Below, one piece after another: positions 1-8,653 of a stretch of 37,082 bases of DNA (position 1 is the first letter of the stretch; every line of letters begins with the position of its first letter). The translations under genes and the position numbers were made by a program. The stretch comes from a bacterium (GTDB taxonomy: Bacteria > Actinomycetota > Acidimicrobiia > Spongiisociales > ZC4RG35). Under the pieces are notes generated by a model. That model ran no database searches. It worked only from the letters and a program-made list of their open reading frames with translations, and was not told the origin of the DNA. Where the stretch lies: assembly GCA_028824015.1 (NCBI GenBank), contig JAPPFC010000020.1:1-37082 (forward strand). Reading direction: 5' to 3'.

Positions 1-50
1 TCGCCGGCAGATTTACAGTCTGCTCCCTTTGGCCGCTTGGGTATCCCGGC
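1..50 (-). tRNA. tRNA-Tyr (GTA), partial: 5' half only
   Basis: The minus strand reads as the 5' half of a class II tRNA: 7-nt acceptor strand GCCGGGA, T8-A9, a D arm CCCAAGCGGCCAAAGGG, then anticodon stem-loop GCAGACTGTAAATCTGC with anticodon GTA. The D-arm and anticodon-arm sequence closely matches the well-known bacterial tRNA-Tyr. The variable arm, T arm and 3' end lie beyond the window edge. It lies downstream of htpX on the same strand with an 85-base gap; I see no clear separate promoter. Confidence 0.93.
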
Positions 51-135
51 CTGCTAAGGGCTTTCCCGAATGGGATATCTTAGCGCGTCCGCCGCCGGAT
101 TCGTATTCCGTATTCGGTCGCAGCGGTCTCTGTCT

Positions 136-996
136 CTAAGAGAACGGATGGGCCATCTCCTCCAGGACCTCGATCCGGGATTCGATGGGCGGATGGGTGG
201 AGAGGAGTTTCATGATTCCGCCTCCTCCCCGCCGGGAACCGCTCTTCAGCGGGTTCTCGATGTAGAGCTGGCTGACCGCGTCGTTGACCCGCATGGGGAT
301 GCGTTCGGTGGCGATCCCGATCTTCCCCAGGGCCGAGGCCAGCAGGAGCGGCTGGCCGGTGAGATCCGCTCCGGAGCGGTCCGCCTGGTATTCGCGGGAG
401 CGGGAGATGGCCATCCGGATCAGGATGGCGGCGATCGGAGCCACGATCATGGCGACGATCATCACTATGGCTCCCGCGCTGTTGTTCCTGCCGCGGCCGC
501 CGCCGCCGAACCAGAACGCCATCCGGGCCAGGATGGTGAGGGCGGCCGCGATCATGGCCGCCACCGACGAGATGAGGATGTCCCGGTTGCGGATGTGAGA
601 GAGTTCGTGAGCCAGCACCCCTTCCAACTCGCCGCGGTTCATGATCTGCAGGAGTCCGGTGGTTACCGCCACCACCCCGTGGCGGGGATTGCGACCCGTG
701 GCGAAGGCGTTCGGCTGGGGGGAGTCGATCAGGTAGATGCGGGGCATGGGCATCTCGGCGGTCTCGGCCAGGTAGCGCACTGTCGCATAGACCTGGGGAA
801 GTTCCTCCTCCGTGACGGGCTTGGCGCGGCTCATCGCCAGCGCCATCTTGTCGGAGAAGAAGTAGGCGCCGAGGTTGAAGAGAGCGGCCAGCACCAGCCC
901 GAACCAGAACCCTCCGTTGGGGAAGAGGGTGACGGCCATCCACCAGAGAAGGGTCGTGAGGAGCGCCAGGAGCACCACGGTCTTTACGTTGTTCAT
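136..996 (-). CDS. htpX: HtpX-like membrane zinc metalloprotease (M48)
   Basis: 286 residues, the usual HtpX length. Two N-terminal membrane segments (about 5-24 and 29-47) are followed by the zinc motif HELSH at 130-134, two more hydrophobic stretches (about 142-163 and 175-196) and the third-ligand motif EYQAD at 202-206. HtpX family members degrade damaged or misfolded membrane proteins with the active site on the cytoplasmic face. I chose the ATG at 996 because it gives the canonical N-terminus; the frame stays open upstream but that part is shadow of the neighbouring gene. The start overlaps the stop of the methyltransferase gene by 4 bases (ATGA), so the two are probably translationally coupled. 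Confidence 0.93.
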   Translation of the reverse strand: MNNVKTVVLLALLTTLLWWMAVTLFPNGGFWFGLVLAALFNLGAYFFSDKMALAMSRAKPVTEEELPQVYATVRYLAETAEMPMPRIYLIDSPQPNAFATGRNPRHGVVAVTTGLLQIMNRGELEGVLAHELSHIRNRDILISSVAAMIAAALTILARMAFWFGGGGRGRNNSAGAIVMIVAMIVAPIAAILIRMAISRSREYQADRSGADLTGQPLLLASALGKIGIATERIPMRVNDAVSQLYIENPLKSGSRRGGGGIMKLLSTHPPIESRIEVLEEMAHPFS

Positions 997-2069
997 CTCT
1001 CGGTGAAGTCTATATCTGGGCGGCGGGCTATCAGCACCCGGAAGTCTCCCAGGCCCCGGGGGTGGAGGAGGGTCTCGGCGCCGATGCGGAGCGAGCGTGT
1101 CTCCAGGCGCCGCATTTCGTCTCCCGCCCGGGCGTGCTCGGCTTCTTGGGTTCTGAGGGTTCGGATCCGCTCTGTGAGGCCCAGGTCCTCCAGCAGGTCG
1201 TCCTGGCGGTGGAGGGAGACGTTGGCGCCGGCTGCCCGGGCCGCCTCGGCCACCGCGGTGAAGTTCAGGTCGGCGGTGATGTCGGTCCGGCCCGGCTCGG
1301 ACAGCGGGTGGGGGCCCAGGTGGTGGGCCCGGTAGGTGCGGAGGGTCCCCTCTGCGCGGCGGCTCTCCAGTCCTTGTGCGGTGTCGCCGTAGTCGAACAC
1401 CACCAGCACTCCGGCGGTCAGGCGGCCCAGGACCTCGGTTACCCAGCGTCCGGCCGCCAGTTGGCACTCCACCATCCCTCCCTCGGGGGTCGGGCCTGCG
1501 AAGCTCTCCAGCCACTCCTCCACCTCCGGTCGGGCCGGGGCGTCCACCCATCCCAGCTCGCCGTCTGTCTCGCCGACCCAGAGCTCCCGCCAGCCGTCGG
1601 CCTTCCGGCGGGCCAGCGCCATGGGGAGGTTGTCCAAGAGCTCATTGGCGAAGATCACCCCCGAGATGGTGTCCGGCAGCCCCTCCAGGGAATCCACCAC
1701 CCGCTGCGTCCCCACCAACTCCCCCAGCGCTTTCCGGGCGGGCGGGGAGACTTCCACCGCCCAGGGATCGGCGCGCTCGCCAAGGACCGAGAGCAGCGGC
1801 CGGAGGAGCGACCCGGATCCCGCTCCCGCATCCACCACCATCGGGCGGGAGAGTCCGGCCTCGGCCGCCTCCCGCGTCACCAGTTCCGCCAGGGTCTCCC
1901 CGAACAGCGGACTCACCTCGGGGCTGGTGAGGAAGTCCCCGTCCTGGACCGACCGGAGCCGCTCACCCGTGAAGTAACCGCCGACGGGGTGATAGAGGGC
2001 GAGTTCCATGTAGACCTCGAAAGGGATGGCGCCTTCCTGTCGGATGCGGTCGATCAGATGCTGGAGCAC
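993..2069 (-). CDS. MidA/NDUFAF7-like SAM-dependent methyltransferase (COG1565)
   Basis: 358 residues from a GTG start at 2069. The N-terminus has the family hallmark of a helix followed by YMELALYHPVGGYF (20-33), then GDFLTSPEVSPLFG (44-57) and the SAM-binding motif VVDAGAGSGSLL (78-89). ANELLDNLP further on is also typical. The mitochondrial homologue NDUFAF7 methylates an arginine in a complex I subunit; the bacterial substrate is generally not established, so I assign only the family. No strong Shine-Dalgarno precedes the GTG, but family alignment from memory supports a start here rather than at the far upstream end of the open frame. It heads a two-gene minus-strand unit with htpX and is divergent from the M20 gene. 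Confidence 0.85.
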   Translation of the reverse strand: MLQHLIDRIRQEGAIPFEVYMELALYHPVGGYFTGERLRSVQDGDFLTSPEVSPLFGETLAELVTREAAEAGLSRPMVVDAGAGSGSLLRPLLSVLGERADPWAVEVSPPARKALGELVGTQRVVDSLEGLPDTISGVIFANELLDNLPMALARRKADGWRELWVGETDGELGWVDAPARPEVEEWLESFAGPTPEGGMVECQLAAGRWVTEVLGRLTAGVLVVFDYGDTAQGLESRRAEGTLRTYRAHHLGPHPLSEPGRTDITADLNFTAVAEAARAAGANVSLHRQDDLLEDLGLTERIRTLRTQEAEHARAGDEMRRLETRSLRIGAETLLHPRGLGDFRVLIARRPDIDFTER

Positions 2070-2215
2070 TGTGGTCGCAGAATCATACGGGCCTTGGAAG
2101 GCCGGCCGTCCGATGGCTGTTGGCGAGGCGGCGGCGGGTGCCCGGTTGGTAGCCTCACCTGTGTCCCGGGGAAAACCCCCAGTAGCCCGATCCCGGGGAG
2201 GAGGCTTTGCGTCCC

Positions 2216-3385
2216 ATGTCCGAGTTGGCCCATGCGGACCTGAAACACCAGGCCCGCCAACGAGTCGCCGATCAACAACCCCGCCTCGAGGAACTGAACC
2301 TGTGGCTGCACGACCACCCCGAGACCGCCTATCAGGAGTACCAGTCCTCGGCGCGCCTGGCCCGGACACTGGAGGGCTACGGATTCGAGGTCGAGCACCC
2401 CGCCCACGGCCTTGACACCTCCTTTGCCGCCCGATCCGGACAGGGCGGCCCCGAACTGATCATCTGTGCGGAGTACGACGCACTCCCCGGCATCGGTCAC
2501 GCCTGCGGTCACAACATCATCGCCTCCTCGGCGGTGGGCGCCGGTCTGGCTCTCCAACCGCTCACCGAGGAACTCGGTTTCCGGGTCACCGTGCTGGGAA
2601 CCCCCGCCGAAGAGGGCTACGGGGGGAAGGTCGACCTGATCAACGCCGGGGCCTTCTCGGGCGCGGCCGCCGCCATGATGGTCCATCCCTCGCCCCGCGA
2701 CGTGGTGGACCCGACGTCTCTGGCGGTCAGTCACCTGGAGGTCGCCTTCCATGGGAAGGAGGCGCATGCCGCCGCGTTCCCCGAGGCGGGCATCAACGCC
2801 CTCGACGGGTTCGTCCAGTCATATGTGAACATCTCCACCCTCCGCCAGCACATCCTGTCGACCGACAGGATCCACGGGATCATCACCGACGGCGGGAAGG
2901 CTCCGAACATCATCCCCGCCCTGACCCGGGCCAAGTGGTACGTCAGGTCCAAGGACTACGAACGACTGCACGTCCTGGAGGACCGGGTCAGGTCCTGCTT
3001 CGAGGCCGCCGCGCTGGCCACCGGATGCCGGGTGGAGATCCGGGACTACGGTCACCGGTACGCCGAGTTGGTCCACGATCCTCTCCTCGTCGAGTTGTAC
3101 GCGGCCAACTCCCAGGCCCTGGGGCGGGACCCTCTGAGAGGCGCCGAGATGCCGCCGTCGGAATCCGGGTCCACCGACATGGGGAACGTCTCCCAGATCG
3201 TGCCCTCCATCCACCCCCGGGTCTCTCTCCACTGCTTTCCCATCGGCAACCACCAACCCGCCTTCACCAGCCAGACCATCACCCCCCAAGGCAACCAGGC
3301 CATCTTCGACGCGGCGGTCGGCATGGCATGGACCGCCATCGACCTGGCCGCCGGCAACCTCTGGGACCGGCTTGGAGACAGTTGA
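2216..3385 (+). CDS. M20 family amidohydrolase (AbgB/PM20D2-like)
   Basis: 389 residues; the only plus-strand gene I accept. M20 metal-site motifs are visible: AEYDALPGIGHACGHN (85-100), GTPAEEG (128-134) and a His-rich lid segment HGKEAHAAAFPEAGINALDG. The sequence resembles the AbgB / PM20D2 branch, which hydrolyses N-acyl or aminobenzoyl-amino acid amide bonds; the actual substrate cannot be read from sequence. I chose ATG 2216 because GGGGAGGAGG at 2195-2204 lies about 11 bases upstream; the in-frame TTG at 2207 would be far too close to it. It is divergent from the methyltransferase gene across a 146-base spacer and has no co-directional neighbour. Confidence 0.88.
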   Translation: MSELAHADLKHQARQRVADQQPRLEELNLWLHDHPETAYQEYQSSARLARTLEGYGFEVEHPAHGLDTSFAARSGQGGPELIICAEYDALPGIGHACGHNIIASSAVGAGLALQPLTEELGFRVTVLGTPAEEGYGGKVDLINAGAFSGAAAAMMVHPSPRDVVDPTSLAVSHLEVAFHGKEAHAAAFPEAGINALDGFVQSYVNISTLRQHILSTDRIHGIITDGGKAPNIIPALTRAKWYVRSKDYERLHVLEDRVRSCFEAAALATGCRVEIRDYGHRYAELVHDPLLVELYAANSQALGRDPLRGAEMPPSESGSTDMGNVSQIVPSIHPRVSLHCFPIGNHQPAFTSQTITPQGNQAIFDAAVGMAWTAIDLAAGNLWDRLGDS

Positions 3386-3702
3386 CACAGATCGGGCCCT
3401 CGGCCGGTCATCCGGCATACCGGACCGAAAGTCGCGAAGATAAAGGTCCCCTATTGGGAGCCCTCCCCCAACACCTCATCGGCCGATAACACCCCAGGTC
3501 AGCGCAGTATCTGGTCGTGGTTCACTCCTCATCCAAGAACCCAAGCCTCCTATCTCCCAAGCCACGGGAACGGTGCGATCCGGGCTTCGCGGTATCTAAA
3601 CCGATAACCCGACACGCCACGCTCCGGCGCTAGCTACAGATCCGCAATTACGCTCGTCGGGCTGCTCAGGATGTAGGTAGGCATGCGGAGTGACCCTGGG
3701 GG
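3386..3702. other. Non-coding stretch between convergent genes
   Basis: 317 bases between the 3' ends of the M20 gene and the MNT-HEPN gene. I see no coding frame with recognisable content. Small inverted repeats occur (CCGGT...ACCGG near 3410-3422 and a partly paired TTGGGAG/CTCCCCCAA near 3455-3472) that could help terminate the M20 transcript, but neither has a clear T-tract. Nothing else was recognised. Confidence 0.5.
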
Positions 3703-4674
3703 CTACAGGTCGAGTGACAAGCTAGGCCCTTCCCGCTCGTTGCGGTCGTGGCCGGTGTACAGGTCGCGGCGCGCGATCTCCTGTTTTAGGAACGACACCA
3801 GGCGCCAGACACGGGTTGCCGTCTCCTGGCCCGATGGGAACTGATCAGCAGCATAGAGAACCACCCAACCGGCCGCTTCTGCGATCGCCGTGAACACCTC
3901 AGGGGTGGGAGTGACAAACCGTTCGTAACGGGCCTGTTCCTGCCACTTCTGAAGATTCTTGACTCCCACCCGAGCCAGGCGGGAATCGGCCTTGCTCCTG
4001 TGCGGTTCGGGAAGCTGAGAAAGGAGCTTGTCTATGTCATGTCCCCACGCCTGGGCCTGCGGAGACGACGACAGATGGATGAGAGCCTTCAACCCGGTCT
4101 CCACAGCAAGATGCCCGGCCGCGCAGCCTTGCGCCAGCCTCTGTTCGTACACAGCGAACGCCTCTGCCTCCTGGCCCGACTCCTCCAAGAGCCGCTGGTA
4201 AGAGGTGGGTTCCAGACTTGCTGAGATGCCTACCAGAGCGTTCGCTGCTTGGCGCAACCGCTCCACTGCTTCTTCGTAGTCGCTTTCGGGCATGACCATC
4301 TCCTTGTCCCAATCGACCTCTCCAGGTTCTTTGTCCACCACCACCACCGCCTGCCTCTTGACCCTGCTCTCGAAAGACGTGACCACCTGCTCGGTGCGCA
4401 TCTTCCACTCCGGACGGTCCGTGAGATGAACATCCACCCGACAGCCCACCTCAGCAGCCGCCAACCGCTCCAGTTCCATAGCCAAGTCCTGGCGGACGGC
4501 ATAATCGAGATCGTCATAGATCACCATCAAATCAATGTCACTGTGACGATGAGCGTCACCCCGGACAACCGACCCGAACACCAACACACTCCCAGCTCCC
4601 GCACCAGCCACTACCTTGGCAGCCCGTTCCGCCTCCGCCAAGGTAGGAACAAAAGACGAATCAACCATTCTCAT
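3703..4674 (-). CDS. MNT nucleotidyltransferase - HEPN domain fusion protein
   Basis: 323 residues. The N-terminal third (about 1-115) is a minimal nucleotidyltransferase: GSVVRGDAHRHSDIDLMV at 34-51 gives the GS...DxD signature (G34 S35, D46, D48), with a likely third acidic residue at D81 in RVDVHL. The C-terminal part (about 130-280) is helical and HEPN-like: AVETGLKALIHL (190-201) followed by WGHDIDKLLSQLP (210-222), as in COG2250-type HEPN proteins. I do not see the RNase Rx4-6H motif. Separate MNT and HEPN proteins form type VII toxin-antitoxin pairs and aminoglycoside-type transferases also combine such domains, so self-contained TA or small-molecule transferase are both possible. ATG 4674 has GGAG 8 bases upstream. 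Isolated gene, flanked by non-coding DNA, suggesting an accessory insertion. Confidence 0.8.
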   Translation of the reverse strand: MRMVDSSFVPTLAEAERAAKVVAGAGAGSVLVFGSVVRGDAHRHSDIDLMVIYDDLDYAVRQDLAMELERLAAAEVGCRVDVHLTDRPEWKMRTEQVVTSFESRVKRQAVVVVDKEPGEVDWDKEMVMPESDYEEAVERLRQAANALVGISASLEPTSYQRLLEESGQEAEAFAVYEQRLAQGCAAGHLAVETGLKALIHLSSSPQAQAWGHDIDKLLSQLPEPHRSKADSRLARVGVKNLQKWQEQARYERFVTPTPEVFTAIAEAAGWVVLYAADQFPSGQETATRVWRLVSFLKQEIARRDLYTGHDRNEREGPSLSLDL

Positions 4675-4710
4675 CGCATCCGCTCCGTATGTTCACCACC
4701 ATGGAAAGAA

Positions 4711-4722
4711 GGGTTCTAACCC
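4711..4722. promoter_or_regulatory. Perfect palindrome upstream of MNT-HEPN gene (possible operator)
   Basis: GGGTT-CT-AACCC is a perfect 5+2+5 inverted repeat 37 bases upstream of the MNT-HEPN start. About 20 bases further upstream on the minus strand (4744-4749) lies TACAAT, a good -10 hexamer, although I find no good -35 at 17 bases. The arrangement would fit an autoregulatory operator, but this is inference from position and symmetry only. Confidence 0.35.
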
Positions 4723-4882
4723 GACCAACCCTGCCTCCACCCCATTGTACCGAGACAACCCCTCAGAAGCCGCTCGGGATACAAAACGGACACACGTGCC
4801 GGCGGGTGCAGGGACCGGCGCCAGTGACTCATCCGCTGCGTGGGGGCACGGCGGCTGTCGGACGGTGCTGTTATGGATCCCA

Positions 4883-5018
4883 CCTCTTGACGCGGTCCGG
4901 GCGGCGCCTGGGCGGACGGTCTTGAGTGGTGCTTGGGTCATGTCATTGTGAACCCTGGGTGGGACATAGTCAAGGTCCGGAGAACCGAATGTTTCACAAC
5001 CTGGGCGACCAGTGTCCC
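4883..5018 (-). repeat. Diverged dispersed repeat, copy A (non-coding)
   Basis: Read on the minus strand from 5018 down, this segment aligns with plus-strand 14534-14665. The first 78 bases align without gaps at about 50 of 78 positions by hand count, with conserved blocks GGGACAC, CAGG-N-TGTGAAA, TTGA-N2-ATGTCCCACC and GTTCA-N-A-N-TGACA. Homology continues through CCAAGCACC and, after a 4-base length difference, CAGGCG / CCGGACCGC. It starts immediately downstream of the groEL terminator. It contains an inner inverted repeat TTGTGAA/TTCACAA. A decayed insertion-sequence end is the likeliest explanation; no transposase is recognisable. Confidence 0.7.
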
Positions 5019-5019
5019 C

Positions 5020-5056
5020 AAAAATGAAGGGACCCCCGCCGGAGCGAGGGTCCCTT
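5020..5056 (-). terminator. Intrinsic terminator after groEL
   Basis: On the minus strand, 30 bases past the groEL stop, AAGGGACCC (5056-5048) pairs perfectly with GGGTCCCTT (5035-5027) around a 12-base loop, followed by CATTTTTGG with five consecutive T. This is a classic Rho-independent terminator and closes the groES-groEL unit. Confidence 0.88.
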
Positions 5057-5085
5057 CCTGGTTCTAGGGGATTTGCGTACTCGGA

Positions 5086-6720
<1,635 letters not shown>

Positions 6721-6737
6721 TCAACTGCCTCCCTGAA

Positions 6738-7028
6738 CTACTTGACCACGGCCAGCAGATCGTTGGCAGAGAGCACCAGGTAGTCGACTCCGTCGACCTT
6801 CACCTCTGTGCCGCCGTACTTGGAGTAGAGGACTTTGTCGCCCTCGCTCACATCCACCGGCATTCGCTCTCCGTCCTCGTTCCGCCGACCGGGACCTACC
6901 GCTATTACTTTCCCCATCTGGGGTTTTTCCTTGGCAGTGTCGGGAATCACCAAACCCGAGGGAGTTCTTGTATCCTGCTCCTCGTCGGGTTCTACGACCA
7001 CCCGATCACCAAGAGGCTCCAGCCTCAT
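6738..7028 (-). CDS. groES: Co-chaperonin GroES (10 kDa, Hsp10)
   Basis: 96 residues from ATG 7028, the normal GroES length. The start [17 protein letters not shown], the mobile-loop region [17 protein letters not shown], and the core [33 protein letters not shown] are all canonical. GroES caps the GroEL ring. The frame is open further upstream, but AAGGAG just before ATG 7028 and family length fix this start. First gene of the heat-shock unit, about 70 bases downstream of a promoter overlapped by a CIRCE-like operator. Confidence 0.98.
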   Translation of the reverse strand: MRLEPLGDRVVVEPDEEQDTRTPSGLVIPDTAKEKPQMGKVIAVGPGRRNEDGERMPVDVSEGDKVLYSKYGGTEVKVDGVDYLVLSANDLLAVVK

Positions 7029-7096
7029 AGTGGTCTCCTTCCTACTCTTTGCGAAAGGAAAATCCCCACGAGGGGACACCTTCCTATTTAGGGAGA

Positions 7097-7126
7097 ATTG
7101 TAGCAGTCACCGTCTACGACTGCTAA
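7097..7126 (-). promoter_or_regulatory. Predicted groES promoter (-35 TTAGCA, -10 TACAAT)
   Basis: On the minus strand TTAGCA (7126-7121) and TACAAT (7102-7097) are separated by 18 bases. The -10 matches the sigma-A consensus at 5 of 6 positions, the -35 at 4 of 6. The -35 is the left arm of the CIRCE-like palindrome and the -10 starts at the end of the right arm, so bound repressor would block polymerase directly. Confidence 0.65.
7100..7126 (-). promoter_or_regulatory. CIRCE-like HrcA operator upstream of groES-groEL
   Basis: On the minus strand TTAGCAGTC-N9-GACTGCTAC has the exact 9-9-9 architecture of CIRCE (consensus TTAGCACTC-N9-GAGTGCTAA). The C-to-G change at position 7 of the left arm is matched by the compensating change in the right arm, so dyad symmetry is kept; only the last base breaks it. 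HrcA binding to CIRCE represses chaperonin genes and is relieved by heat. The hrcA gene itself is not in this window. Confidence 0.8.
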
Positions 7127-7129
7127 TCC

Positions 7130-7152
7130 GCCGGGCGGCAGCCGAGCCCGGC
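7130..7152 (-). terminator. GC-rich hairpin between tsaD and groES promoter
   Basis: Just past the tsaD stop, the minus strand has a 7-bp perfect stem (GCCGGGC at 7152-7146 pairing with GCCCGGC at 7136-7130) with a 9-base loop. There is no T-tract, so it is at best a weak or Rho-assisted terminator separating the tsa cluster from groES; it also abuts the CIRCE operator. Confidence 0.35.
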
Positions 7153-7160
7153 CCGATGCT

Positions 7161-8171
7161 TCACACCGCCCCCAGCCGCAGGCCGGGATCGACTCCCGCG
7201 CCCCAGTGCGTGGCTTCCCCTCTTTCCAGGCGGTACACGGCGGCCGCGCCGATCATGGCCCCGTTGTCAACGCACAACCGAGGCGAAGGAATATACAGCT
7301 CCAGGCCGCGCTGGCCGGCTTCCGCGGCGAGCCTGGCTCTCAGGCGGCGGTTGGCCAACACCCCCCCACCGGCGCCTATCACCCGCGCCCCGGTGTCCTC
7401 TGCCGCGTTGAGTGTCTTCTGCACCAGCACGTCAACGATCGCCTCCTGGACCGAGGCCGCCACATCCTCACGGCTGGGAAGCTCTCCCCGGACGGCGGCC
7501 TTCTCCAGGAAGGTGGTAACCGAGGTCTTGAGGCCGGAGAAAGAAAAGTGGTGCCGGCGCCGAGAGAGCGCCCGGGGAAAGCGAACAGCCGCGGGATCAC
7601 CGGCCTCGGAGGCCCGGTCGATGGCGGGCCCGCCCGGGAACCCCAGTCCCATCACCCTGGCCAGCTTGTCGAAGGCCTCCCCGGCCGCGTCGTCGATGGT
7701 CTCCCCCAGGACCCGATAGTCGCCCCAATCCCTCATGTGGACCAGTTGCGTGTGCCCCCCCGACGCCAGTAGCACCACCGCCGGCGGGCGGAAGTCCGGG
7801 TACTCCAGCCGGGGGGAGAAGAGGTGGCCCTCCATGTGGTCGATACCCAGGAAGGGGAGCCGGCGCGACCATGCCAGGGCCTTGGCGAAGGAGTGGCCCA
7901 CCAGGAGGGCCCCCACCAGACCCGGTCCCTGGGTGGCCGCAACCGCCTCCAGATCGTTGAGATGGACCCCGGCGTCCATCAGGGCGCGGTGGGTCAGTCC
8001 CCTGATCGCCTCCACGTGGGAGCGCGCCGCCACCTCCGGCACCACGCCGCCGAACCGGGAGTGCAACTCCACCTGGGAGGAGAGAACGTTGGAGAGGACC
8101 CGGTCGCCGGCGACCACGGCCACCCCGGTCTCGTCGCAACTGGTCTCGAAGGCGAGAATCGGCCGGCTCAT
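7161..8171 (-). CDS. tsaD: tRNA N6-threonylcarbamoyladenosine transferase TsaD
   Basis: 336 residues from ATG 8171. The ASKHA-fold enzyme transfers the threonylcarbamoyl group to A37 of ANN-decoding tRNAs, with TsaB and TsaE. Visible motifs: ETSCDETGVAVV (9-20), the metal-binding HMEGH (H112, H116), LLASGGHTQLV, AFDKLARVMGLGFPGGP and the C-terminal CVDNGAMIGAAA. The frame extends upstream, but ATG 8171 overlaps the rimI stop by 4 bases (ATGA) and gives the canonical N-terminus. Last gene of a tight tsaE-tsaB-rimI-tsaD run. Confidence 0.97.
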   Translation of the reverse strand: MSRPILAFETSCDETGVAVVAGDRVLSNVLSSQVELHSRFGGVVPEVAARSHVEAIRGLTHRALMDAGVHLNDLEAVAATQGPGLVGALLVGHSFAKALAWSRRLPFLGIDHMEGHLFSPRLEYPDFRPPAVVLLASGGHTQLVHMRDWGDYRVLGETIDDAAGEAFDKLARVMGLGFPGGPAIDRASEAGDPAAVRFPRALSRRRHHFSFSGLKTSVTTFLEKAAVRGELPSREDVAASVQEAIVDVLVQKTLNAAEDTGARVIGAGGGVLANRRLRARLAAEAGQRGLELYIPSPRLCVDNGAMIGAAAVYRLERGEATHWGAGVDPGLRLGAV

Positions 8172-8653
8172 GGGAGTTCCGCGGCGATCTTTGCCAACCG
8201 GGAGCGATACTCGGGACTGTCGAGACCGTGCACCCACATGATCAGGGCGTCCTCGGAGACGTAGTACTTCTTGCGGACCCCCACCGGGGCCATCCCGAAA
8301 CGCCAGTAGAGCGCCTGGGCGGCCTGGTTCGAGGAACGGACCTCGAGGGTGAGGCTGCGCATCCCCTCGTCGACCGCTCGGGAGACGAGTTCCAGCATCA
8401 GCCGGGTCGCCACCCGGGCCCGGCGCCGCTCGGGACGGGTGACCACAGTGGTGATGTGCGCCTCGTCGGTAACCAGCATCATCCCCCCGTACCCGACCAC
8501 CTCATCCTCGATGAGCGCCGCCAGGTACACGCGCCTCGGGGCCGCCAGTTCGGCAAGGAATGTCTGCCTCGTCCAGGGTGTGGGGTACACCCGCTGCTCG
8601 ATCTCCAGCACCTCGTCCACCCGATCCACGGTGAGGGGGACTATCTCAACCAT
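8168..8653 (-). CDS. rimI: Ribosomal-protein-alanine N-acetyltransferase RimI (GNAT)
   Basis: 161 residues from ATG 8653. GNAT fold with VYLAALIEDEVVGYGGMML, then LEVRSSNQAAQALYWRFGM and a C-terminal RKKYYVSEDALIMW, the characteristic RimI ending. RimI acetylates the N-terminal alanine of S18 in well-studied bacteria. In the acetyl-CoA loop the usual R-R-x-G-x-G/A is here RRARVA (77-82): the first glycine is replaced, which is a departure from the common pattern. The start lies inside the end of tsaB (8-base overlap), the stop overlaps tsaD. Confidence 0.9.
   Translation of the reverse strand: MVEIVPLTVDRVDEVLEIEQRVYPTPWTRQTFLAELAAPRRVYLAALIEDEVVGYGGMMLVTDEAHITTVVTRPERRRARVATRLMLELVSRAVDEGMRSLTLEVRSSNQAAQALYWRFGMAPVGVRKKYYVSEDALIMWVHGLDSPEYRSRLAKIAAELP

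Larger units (their letters stand above)
4675..5085. other. Non-coding region between groEL and MNT-HEPN gene
   Basis: 411 bases without a convincing gene. From right to left it holds the groEL terminator (5020-5056), repeat copy A (4883-5018), a stretch without recognisable features, a TACAAT -10-like hexamer (4744-4749) and a palindrome (4711-4722). Open frames here (for example 82 codons on the minus strand at 4693-4941) have low-complexity composition and no similarity I recognise. Confidence 0.6.

Noticed and set aside
70..1335. 421-codon plus-strand open frame opposite htpX and the methyltransferase
   Set aside because: Both genes on the minus strand carry clear motifs; this frame has none.
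4693..4941. 82-codon minus-strand frame near repeat copy A as a transposase remnant
   Set aside because: It starts just downstream of an IS-like sequence, but I see no helix-turn-helix or DDE motif and the frame is broken in copy B.
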